From contig JAISTZ010000061.1 in assembly GCA_031272345.1 (NCBI GenBank), positions 1 through 18,782 on the forward strand: a DNA stretch of 18,782 nucleotides, read 5' to 3'. This stretch comes from Spirochaetaceae bacterium. GTDB taxonomy: Bacteria; Spirochaetota; Spirochaetia; Treponematales; Treponemataceae. A model generated the notes under the pieces. That model was not told the DNA's origin. It ran no database searches and saw nothing but the letters and a program-made list of their open reading frames with translations. Each line of letters begins with the position of its first letter. Positions within the stretch are counted from its first letter, which is position 1. Both the position numbers and the translations under genes were made by a program. Shown piece after piece: positions 1 to 5,038 of the stretch.

Positions 1-3
1 GAC

Positions 4-201
4 ATGACTGAGCGCCAACTGCTGGCGCACATCAGAAAAATCAAGCGGGAAGTAGGGAAAGAACTCATGAGCATGACCCGCGCGGAGCGGGTGCAGCACC
101 TTCACGACACCGCACGGCAAGTGGAAAAAGAGTGCGGCATCAAATTCAACTACGTTGACCGTCCGCCGCTCATCCAGCACATAGAGTCAAACGCCGACTA
201 A
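4..201 (+). CDS. small hypothetical protein, possibly 5'-truncated by the window edge
   Basis: I do not recognise this 65-residue protein. It is highly charged and predicted mostly helical, with an Arg/Lys-rich first half and the tail NYVDRPPLIQHIESNAD. It has no membrane segment, signal peptide or cysteine cluster apart from one Cys. The frame is open to base 1, so the ATG at 4 may not be the true start and no ribosome binding site can be seen. Size and composition resemble small regulatory or antitoxin-like proteins, but no partner gene is visible downstream, where a hairpin and a new promoter follow directly. A toxin partner, if any, would have to lie left of the window. Confidence 0.55.
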   Translation: MTERQLLAHIRKIKREVGKELMSMTRAERVQHLHDTARQVEKECGIKFNYVDRPPLIQHIESNAD

Positions 202-212
202 AAAAAAACGCT

Positions 213-238
213 GCCCCTGCCTGAGCTGATGCAGGGGC
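213..238 (+). terminator. hairpin after the small ORF, possible (bidirectional) terminator
   Basis: Perfect 8-bp inverted repeat GCCCCTGC / GCAGGGGC with a 10-nt loop. It begins 11 bases after the stop codon. A run of nine A lies on the 5' side and an imperfect T-rich stretch (TTGATTTG) on the 3' side. Read on the minus strand it would end in a T9 run four bases after the stem. The plus-strand tail is weak, so termination is likely but not certain. Confidence 0.5.
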
Positions 239-243
239 TTGAT

Positions 244-272
244 TTGACGCGGGCATAGTTTTGCTCTACAAT
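244..272 (+). promoter_or_regulatory. sigma-70-type promoter for the kinase-mutY unit
   Basis: TTGACG (244-249), 17-bp spacer, TACAAT (267-272). The predicted transcription start is near 279, on the AGGAG ribosome binding site (279-283). This supports the GTG at 291 as the start and rules out the TTG at 261, which lies upstream of the predicted transcript. Confidence 0.7.
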
Positions 273-290
273 ATCCCCAGGAGCAACGAC

Positions 291-830
291 GTGCGCATAG
301 CGATTTCGGGAAAGAGCGGGTGCGGGAACACCACCGTGAGCGCCCTCCTGGCGCAAAAGCTTGGGATTCCGGTCATCAACTACACCTTCCGCAGCCTTGC
401 CGCGGACCTGGGGCTTTCCTTCGAGGAAGTGCGGCGTCTGGCCGAGACAAGTGACGAATACGACAGGATGATTGATTCCCGGCAGGTGGAACTCGCCAGG
501 GAGGGCCCCTGTGTGCTTGCCTCGCGGCTCGCTATATGGATGCTGGAAGAGGCGGATTTCCGGGTGTTTTTGGACGCCTCCGAGGAGACCCGGGCCGCGC
601 GGATTCAAGGCCGGGAAGGGGGCGGCCTGGAGGACATCCGGGGCGCCACCCGGAAGCGGGACGCCGCTGATTCCGCGCGGTACAGACGGCTCTACGGCAT
701 CGACAACGGCGACACGACCCGGGCCGACCTGGTGATAGACACGGAGCGCCGTTCCCCGGAAGAGATTGCCGCCCTGATTGTCGCGGAGCTGCGCCGCCGG
801 GGACTGGTCCCGCAAACCGGAGCCCCATGA
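291..830 (+). CDS. cmk: cytidylate-kinase-like nucleoside monophosphate kinase
   Basis: A 179-residue P-loop kinase, probably phosphorylating CMP/dCMP with ATP in the cytoplasm. The GTG start follows AGGAG at 279-283 with a 7-nt gap. The P-loop is residues 7-15, GKSGCGNTT: the usual Lys before Thr is Asn13. Known archaeal-type CMP kinases also lack this Lys (Thr instead), so the change fits the compact archaeal-type branch of the family rather than a dead enzyme. Later landmarks are a lid-like region with several Arg (REGGGLEDIRGATRKRDAAD) and the core RYRRLYGIDNGDTTRADLVIDT, which resembles the CMP kinase segment preceding the ADLVIDT strand. The stop overlaps the next start (ATGA, 827-830), so the DNA glycosylase gene is co-translated. 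The kinase fold is clear; CMP as substrate is by family resemblance. Confidence 0.8.
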   Translation: MRIAISGKSGCGNTTVSALLAQKLGIPVINYTFRSLAADLGLSFEEVRRLAETSDEYDRMIDSRQVELAREGPCVLASRLAIWMLEEADFRVFLDASEETRAARIQGREGGGLEDIRGATRKRDAADSARYRRLYGIDNGDTTRADLVIDTERRSPEEIAALIVAELRRRGLVPQTGAP

Positions 831-1636
831 CGGCGGAGGAAATCGCGGAATTCCGGCGGACCATACTCGGCTGGTACGAAGAACACGGCAGGGCCTTCCC
901 CTGGCGGGACACCACAGACCCCTGGGCAATCCTTGTGTCGGAAGTCATGCTCCAGCAGACCCAGACCAGCCGGGTTGTGCCCAAGTATCGTGCCTGGCTG
1001 GAACGCTTCCCTGTCCCGGAGGCCCTCGCGTCGTCACCCTTGCAGGAGGCGCTCAGGCATTGGAGCGGCCTGGGGTACAACCGCCGGGCCCGGAACCTCT
1101 GGGAAACGGCAAAGATCATCGCCGGGAAAGGATTTCCCCGCACCGCCGGTGCCCTGCGGGAGCTGCCGGGAATCGGCCCCTACACGGCGTCCGCTGTGGC
1201 AACCTTCGCCTTCAACAGCCCGGAGGTCTTCATCGAAACCAACATCCGCTCCCTCTTCATCTTCTTCTTTTTTCCCCCGGACACACACAGCGCCGTCCCG
1301 GACAGGGCGATTCTTCCCCTGGTAGAGGAGACCCTGGACAGGGAGAACCCCCGGATCTGGTACTACGCCCTCATGGACTACGGGGCGGAACTCAAGAGGA
1401 AGACCCCCAACCCCTCCAGGGCAAGCGCGGGGTATGCCAGGCAGGGCAGATTCAAGGGGTCGATGCGGGAGGCCCGGGGGGCGATTCTGCGGGCCCTCTC
1501 CCTGGGCGGGCGGGCCGGTCTTGGGGCGATCGGGGTCAGGGAGGAGATTGACTACGCCCGGCTGGCGAAGGCGGCGGACCTCCTTGTGGCGGAGGGTTTC
1601 ATAAAAGAAGAGGGGGGCGAATTTTTTATCGACTAA
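827..1636 (+). CDS. mutY: MutY-like HhH-GPD DNA glycosylase without iron-sulfur cluster
   Basis: A 269-residue base-excision repair glycosylase, most like A/G-specific adenine glycosylase, which removes A opposite 8-oxoG. The MutY signature is present: FPWRDTTDPWAILVSEVMLQQTQTS with the catalytic Glu (Glu39), then the helix-hairpin-helix LPGIGPYTASAV (about residues 113-124). The residue aligned with the catalytic Asp of E. coli MutY (LDGNVKR) is Glu137 in IETNIRS. The C-terminal four-cysteine [4Fe-4S] loop is absent: the protein has no cysteine at all, and that position holds TPNPSRASAGYARQGRFKGS. The NUDIX-like C-terminal domain that senses 8-oxoG is also missing, so the protein is about 80 residues shorter than E. 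coli MutY. From memory, Fe-S-free MutY relatives with this IETNIR/NPSRRS pattern occur in several phyla. Substrate specificity is therefore less certain than the fold. Confidence 0.82.
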   Translation: MTAEEIAEFRRTILGWYEEHGRAFPWRDTTDPWAILVSEVMLQQTQTSRVVPKYRAWLERFPVPEALASSPLQEALRHWSGLGYNRRARNLWETAKIIAGKGFPRTAGALRELPGIGPYTASAVATFAFNSPEVFIETNIRSLFIFFFFPPDTHSAVPDRAILPLVEETLDRENPRIWYYALMDYGAELKRKTPNPSRASAGYARQGRFKGSMREARGAILRALSLGGRAGLGAIGVREEIDYARLAKAADLLVAEGFIKEEGGEFFID

Positions 1637-1640
1637 CCCC

Positions 1641-1669
1641 TTGACATTTTTTTCCCGTCCTGGTAATCT
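1641..1669 (+). promoter_or_regulatory. sigma-70-type promoter for the tRNA pair
   Basis: TTGACA (1641-1646), exactly 17 bp, TAATCT (1664-1669), starting four bases after the mutY stop. The predicted start near 1676 leaves a leader of about 50 nt before tRNA-Gln. The leader contains a 7-bp inverted repeat AAACACC (1684-1690) / GGTGTTT (1711-1717) with a 20-nt loop that could guide 5' processing. Confidence 0.75.
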
Positions 1670-1726
1670 GTAGGGGAGCAAGGAAACACCGGTGGGCTTC
1701 AGGGCTTGCGGGTGTTTTCTTCACCT

Positions 1727-1797
1727 TCCCCGATTGTGTAATGGTAGCACCGCAGATTCTGGTTCTGCTTGTGGGGGTTCGAATCCTCCTTGGGGAA
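1727..1797 (+). tRNA. tRNA-Gln (anticodon CUG)
   Basis: Complete cloverleaf read by hand. The acceptor stem is TCCCCGA (1727-1733) with TTGGGGA (1790-1796) and discriminator A1797. The D-arm contains AATGGTA. The anticodon stem is GCAGA/TCTGC with loop TTCTGGT, anticodon CTG at 1759-1761. The T-arm GGGGG/CCTCC holds loop TTCGAAT. CCA is not encoded. It decodes CAG. The first acceptor pair (T-A) is the weak pair typical of tRNA-Gln. Confidence 0.93.
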
Positions 1798-1829
1798 TGT
1801 TCAGCGTCACGGCTGCCATTTTTGCGACT

Positions 1830-1901
1830 GGTCCCTTCGTCTATCGGTTAGGACTCAAGATTCTCAATCTTGCAAGATGGGTTCAATTCCCATAGGGACT
1901 G
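1830..1901 (+). tRNA. tRNA-Glu (anticodon CUC)
   Basis: Complete cloverleaf. The acceptor stem is GGTCCCT (1830-1836) with AGGGACT (1894-1900), giving a G-U first pair, and discriminator G1901. The anticodon stem is CAAGA/TCTTG with loop TTCTCAA, anticodon CTC at 1863-1865. The T-arm ATGGG/CCCAT holds loop TTCAATT. CCA is not encoded. It decodes GAG and lies 32 bp after tRNA-Gln, almost certainly on the same transcript. I see no clear terminator between it and the NlpC/P60 gene. Confidence 0.92.
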
Positions 1902-1982
1902 TCATAGGGGGCTTCGGAAGGGTGACCGGAATTTTTGCGCCGCCCCTGCCGTATTTTTGTAATAAAAGCGGCAAATTCTGCC

Positions 1983-1988
1983 AATAAT
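1983..1988 (+). promoter_or_regulatory. -10-like box placed for a leaderless start of the NlpC/P60 gene
   Basis: AATAAT (5 of 6 to TATAAT) ends six bases before the ATG at 1995, so a start 7 bp downstream would fall on the A of the start codon. No Shine-Dalgarno precedes this ATG. There is no good -35 at 17 bp; TTGTAA at 1957-1962 is 20 bp away. Read-through from the tRNA operon is an alternative way to transcribe the gene. Confidence 0.25.
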
Positions 1989-1994
1989 TACTAT

Positions 1995-3053
1995 ATGAGA
2001 ACGACGCTGAAAACAGCCTGCTGGTGCGTCCTTGCGGGGGCCCTGTGCGCCGGGTACGCGGCGGCGGGGACGGCCCCGGACAGCCTGACGGGGGAGTCCT
2101 CCAGGCAGACAATCGTCGAGTACAGCAAGAAATACGTGGGCACCCCCTACCGCTACGGCGGCGCCGGCGCCGACGGGATGGATTGCTCGGGGTTTTTGTA
2201 CACCGTCGCCAGGGAATCCGCGGGCCTCACCCTGCCCCGGACGGTCTCCGGCATCTACGGCAGCGTCCGCGCGGTGGAGGACGCCCAAAAGGAAGCCGGG
2301 GACATCCTCTTTTTTAGGACCCAGGGCACGGTGATTTCCCATGCGGCCCTCTACATCGGGAACGACCAGTTCATCCACGCCGTAAGTGAGGGCTCCAGCC
2401 GCGGGGTCATCGTGTCGTCCTTAAAAGACGCCTACTGGAAGCAGCGGTACGCCGGGGCGGGACAGGTGCTGCCCCCCTCGTCCGGGAACACCGGAGCGGG
2501 AGCGGGGCTGCCCTCGGCCCCCGGAATCACCCCCGGAGCAAACCCGAAGACCCCCCTCATTTCGGCCTTCGACGCGGACGCAACCCTCACCGCGGACTGG
2601 ACCCTCTTTTCCACCGAGCGCTTCGCCCTCATATCCAGGGGCGGTTCGGCCCTGTTCCACGTCAGCTATAAGAAATGGAAAATTCACCCCGGAATCGGCG
2701 CGGGCATCGGCTACGATCCCACCACCGGAGCCTTCAACATCCCGATCTTTGTGTCATTCTCCCCGGGCGCGGGCTTCCGCCTCTACGCCGGAGGGATGGC
2801 GGCCCTGGGCAGCCTGCGCCTCCCGGACACGGACAAGGCCCTTTCCCAGGCGTTTTTCCCGGGCATCCTGGGCGTGTCCTGGCAGTTCCCGGTGATTACG
2901 GCGGCCCGGGCCGGCTTTGCCCTGATTCAGGACGTCCGCTACCAGGTCTACTATGACAGCGACCGCGTGGCCCTTCCGCCGGGCGAATCCATGGCCGCGG
3001 GGCTTGTCTTTTCCACGGGAATTCGTGTATCCTTTTTTGGTAATGAATGGTGA
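1995..3053 (+). CDS. secreted NlpC/P60 cysteine peptidase with C-terminal barrel-like domain
   Basis: A 352-residue exported cell-wall hydrolase. An N-terminal signal peptide (residues 1-24) is followed by an NlpC/P60 domain (about 35-157). Its Cys-His-His set is visible: Cys64 in DCSGF, His116 in SHAALYIG and His128 in FIHAV. Proteins of this family usually cut peptidoglycan stem peptides at D-Glu/mDAP-type bonds, though the exact bond cannot be read here. A Gly/Ser/Pro linker leads to a second half (about 190-352) rich in alternating hydrophobic strands (IHPGIGAGIGYDPTTGAFNIPIFVSF and similar) ending in SFFGNEW, like a small beta-barrel or membrane-associated beta domain. The ATG was chosen because the signal peptide starts there; upstream in-frame TTG codons lack a ribosome binding site. 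The 3' end overlaps the following lipoprotein gene by 11 bp, implying coupled translation. Confidence 0.82.
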   Translation: MRTTLKTACWCVLAGALCAGYAAAGTAPDSLTGESSRQTIVEYSKKYVGTPYRYGGAGADGMDCSGFLYTVARESAGLTLPRTVSGIYGSVRAVEDAQKEAGDILFFRTQGTVISHAALYIGNDQFIHAVSEGSSRGVIVSSLKDAYWKQRYAGAGQVLPPSSGNTGAGAGLPSAPGITPGANPKTPLISAFDADATLTADWTLFSTERFALISRGGSALFHVSYKKWKIHPGIGAGIGYDPTTGAFNIPIFVSFSPGAGFRLYAGGMAALGSLRLPDTDKALSQAFFPGILGVSWQFPVITAARAGFALIQDVRYQVYYDSDRVALPPGESMAAGLVFSTGIRVSFFGNEW

Positions 3054-3786
3054 ACATCCCACAGGAAAAAAACTCTCCCCCCTGAAAGTCCTCCCGGCTC
3101 TGGCGATCCTTGCGGCCCTTGGGGTCTCCTGTTCCCCCAGGGCGGCCCTCACGATTTTGCCGGACTCATCCATGACCTGGGAGATCTCCGTTCCGATAGA
3201 AAAGGCCCCGTCGGAATTCATCGCATCCTCCACCGGGGGGATCGCCGGGGCGCCCGTCTTCAATGCCGGTGTCCTGGAGTCGCGTTTAAAACGCCGGGGG
3301 TTCACCGCCGTGTCCGTAACCTCCGCAACGGACACCCTGCTCGCCTTCACCGCCAGGGCGGACTCCGCAAAGGCCGTGTTCGCCTCGGCCCCCGGGGTCT
3401 TCTCCTTCACCCCCAAAACACCGCGGAACAGCGCGTCCCTCCGCATCTCGATCGACCACAGCACCGTCGGGGAGCTGCTGGCCCTCTTTCCCCCGGAAAC
3501 CGTGGAATACCTTGACTTTTTTTTCGCCCCCCTCTTCACGGGGGAAGTCATGTCTCAAAATGACTACATCGGCGTCATAGAAGCGGTTTACGGCAGGGGA
3601 ATGGCCGAGGCCCTAAAAAAAAGCGTCGTTTCCATAGCCTTTGTGCTGCCGGGCCAGGTTTCCACGGTCCAATCGCCGGCCTTTGTCAACACCTCCACCG
3701 GGGGGAACAAAGCCACCCTGTCGATGCCCCTCGGGGCGCTCCTTTCGGCAACGGAGACTCTCTCCTTCAACCTGGAGTGGAAGTAG
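3043..3786 (+). CDS. putative lipoprotein, unknown function
   Basis: A 247-residue protein. A basic N-terminus (MNGEHPTGKKLSPLK) is followed by a hydrophobic stretch ending in LAALGVSC, a relaxed spirochaete-type lipobox with Cys30 as the lipidation site. The mature part is mixed alpha/beta: TILPDSSMTWEISVP, then an FTAVSVTSATDTLLAFTARA strand pair, then acidic and aromatic segments. I do not recognise a family; the overall pattern recalls treponemal lipoproteins that compute an index-like fold with repeated beta-alpha units. The start overlaps the stop of the NlpC/P60 gene (3043-3053) and has no Shine-Dalgarno of its own, so translation is probably coupled. The pairing suggests a role on the same envelope face as the peptidase. 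No terminator is evident in the 47 bp before the convergent gene. Confidence 0.72.
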   Translation: MNGEHPTGKKLSPLKVLPALAILAALGVSCSPRAALTILPDSSMTWEISVPIEKAPSEFIASSTGGIAGAPVFNAGVLESRLKRRGFTAVSVTSATDTLLAFTARADSAKAVFASAPGVFSFTPKTPRNSASLRISIDHSTVGELLALFPPETVEYLDFFFAPLFTGEVMSQNDYIGVIEAVYGRGMAEALKKSVVSIAFVLPGQVSTVQSPAFVNTSTGGNKATLSMPLGALLSATETLSFNLEWK

Positions 3787-3833
3787 ACGCGCTTCCCTGG
3801 GGTGACTGGTTTTTCATCGCGCATCTGGAGTGA

Positions 3834-4730
3834 CTATTCGGGCAGGGGATTGTTTTTTTCCTTGACAAAGGCCCCGTCCGCAAAGGCCCGCTCCTTGAGG
3901 AACCGGTATGCCTGCACGTGGGCGGCGGTCATGTAGGGAATCAGCCACAAAAAGCCGATGCCCGCGGAAAGGAGCGAAAGGAATATCCATCCGGCAAAGC
4001 TCATCTCCAGCAAAAGCAGCTTGAACCTGTGGCCCCGGGTCATCACCACGCTGGCCCTGAGGCACTTCGACACCGAAACCGTGGGGTATTCGGCCAGTAA
4101 AAACATGAGCTGCGAGTAGGCGATTATCCTGTTGATGTAGACAACCGTCCCGAAGAGCGCCGTCAGACTCGCGATGAACACGAAGGCCGGGGCGGACAGG
4201 GGTCCCTGCCTTAGGGCGATGGGGATGAAATCGCTCCGGTCAACCCTGAGAAAGACCGCGCACAGACCGATGACCAGGCCGCACAGGACCAAGATGAGGA
4301 GCCCCCACAGGAAAAGCCGCAGGGACACCAACAGGAGGGCGCGCACACCCTTGCCCCACCGGTTCAGCCCCTCAAGGAACGTGCCGAAGGTGACGTCCCC
4401 CTGGGAGGTGCAGAGGAGCACGTAGAACCGCGCCAGGGCAAAGGAAAACGCGCCGGTCACAAAAAAGTTTATCAGTGAAAAGAGGGGGCTCAGAAGCCGC
4501 CCCCTGGGGGGCCCGTAAAGAGCGCCGGGGCGCGGAAATCCGAACCCGCCGGACCACCTGAAGGAAAAATCGCCCCAAAAGCGGCTGATGTTGTCCCAGT
4601 CGCAGGCGATTCCCGCGGAATTCAGGAGGATGTGGATGACCCCCACCACCAGGGTGAGCAGAACCGCTGTCCCCCACCGGCCCCGCAGTTTTGAACGGGC
4701 CTGTCGTTTTAAGTCCCCAATCGCAAACAT
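3834..4730 (-). CDS. DUF975-family polytopic membrane protein
   Basis: A 298-residue inner-membrane protein. The N-terminus MFAIGDLKRQARSKLRGRWG matches the DUF975 pattern of a basic helix leading into the first membrane segment. Further hydrophobic segments are spread along the protein, and the C-terminal signature is clear: SVVMTRGHRFKLLLLEMS, then FAGWIFLSLLSAGIGFLWLIPYM. Function of the family is unknown to me. The ATG at 4730 was chosen because the family begins there; the frame can be extended to 4793, but that adds a non-conserved Cys/Pro stretch running through the inverted repeat spacer. No Shine-Dalgarno precedes it, and a -10-like box lies very close upstream. It is convergent with the lipoprotein gene and divergent from the small ORF-tex unit. 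Confidence 0.8.
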   Translation of the reverse strand: MFAIGDLKRQARSKLRGRWGTAVLLTLVVGVIHILLNSAGIACDWDNISRFWGDFSFRWSGGFGFPRPGALYGPPRGRLLSPLFSLINFFVTGAFSFALARFYVLLCTSQGDVTFGTFLEGLNRWGKGVRALLLVSLRLFLWGLLILVLCGLVIGLCAVFLRVDRSDFIPIALRQGPLSAPAFVFIASLTALFGTVVYINRIIAYSQLMFLLAEYPTVSVSKCLRASVVMTRGHRFKLLLLEMSFAGWIFLSLLSAGIGFLWLIPYMTAAHVQAYRFLKERAFADGAFVKEKNNPLPE

Positions 4731-4738
4731 AATGGCGA

Positions 4739-4744
4739 AGTATA
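4739..4744 (-). promoter_or_regulatory. -10-like box placed for a near-leaderless start of the DUF975 gene
   Basis: On the minus strand TATACT (4744 to 4739), directly preceded by TG. It predicts a start near 4733-4730, on or within three bases of the ATG. No convincing -35 is present at 16-18 bp. Confidence 0.35.
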
Positions 4745-4778
4745 CACCGGAACAGGGGTTTGTGCTATAGCCCGCCCC

Positions 4779-4806
4779 TGGCGCCAGGCACATGCGCCTG
4801 GCGCCA
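4779..4806. repeat. perfect 11-bp inverted repeat between divergent genes
   Basis: TGGCGCCAGGC (4779-4789), 6-nt loop, GCCTGGCGCCA (4796-4806). Each arm itself contains the 8-bp palindrome TGGCGCCA, so the element is also a direct repeat of CCTGGCGCCA. It lies 8 bp upstream of the -35 of the plus-strand promoter and about 50 bp upstream of the minus-strand start. No T-run follows on either strand, so it is not an intrinsic terminator. A dimeric-protein operator or a cruciform is more plausible. Confidence 0.7.
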
Positions 4807-4813
4807 ACAGGAC

Positions 4814-4842
4814 TTGACAGATTTCGTTTTTTGATGTATCTT
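4814..4842 (+). promoter_or_regulatory. sigma-70-type promoter for the small ORF and tex
   Basis: TTGACA (4814-4819), 17-bp spacer, TATCTT (4837-4842), with a predicted start near 4849. A strong ribosome binding site AAAGGAG (4855-4861) follows inside the short leader. Confidence 0.72.
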
Positions 4843-4867
4843 CAAAGGCGGAGAAAAGGAGAAAGTT

Positions 4868-5038
4868 ATGCTGCTATTTTCAACAGTTTTAAGCTCCGTC
4901 GGCATAGCGGCCGTCATCGGTATTGGGATTTGGGTGGGTACCATACAAACCAAAGTTTCAACCGTAGAAAAAATGTCTGAAAAAATTGATAGATTAGCTG
5001 AGGACGTATCTTTTATTAAAGGAACTTTAAGCAAGTAA
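4868..5038 (+). CDS. 56-residue single-pass membrane protein with coiled-coil tail
   Basis: An unrecognised small protein, supported by a consensus promoter, AAAGGAG six bases before the ATG, and a stop codon that abuts the tex start (TAA then ATG). Residues 1-25 form one hydrophobic segment (MLLFSTVLSS VGIAAVIGIG IWVGT). The rest is a helix with heptad-like spacing of Val/Met/Ile/Leu (KVSTVEKMSEKIDRLAEDVSFIKGTL), suggesting a short coiled coil. By hand count the gene is about 39% GC, far below its neighbours, which suggests recent acquisition or relaxed codon use. The layout recalls small phage-type or regulatory membrane peptides, but no family assignment is justified. Its position makes it the first gene of the tex transcript. 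Confidence 0.72.
   Translation: MLLFSTVLSSVGIAAVIGIGIWVGTIQTKVSTVEKMSEKIDRLAEDVSFIKGTLSK

Noticed and set aside
261..290. TTG start ten codons upstream for the kinase gene
   Set aside because: It lies upstream of the predicted transcription start and has no ribosome binding site; the GTG at 291 has AGGAG at the right distance.
198..929. 243-codon minus-strand frame over the kinase gene
   Set aside because: Shadow frame; the plus strand has promoter, ribosome binding site and P-loop.
4779..4806. Inverted repeat as CIRCE or terminator
   Set aside because: The arm sequence does not match the CIRCE arm and there is no T-run on either side.
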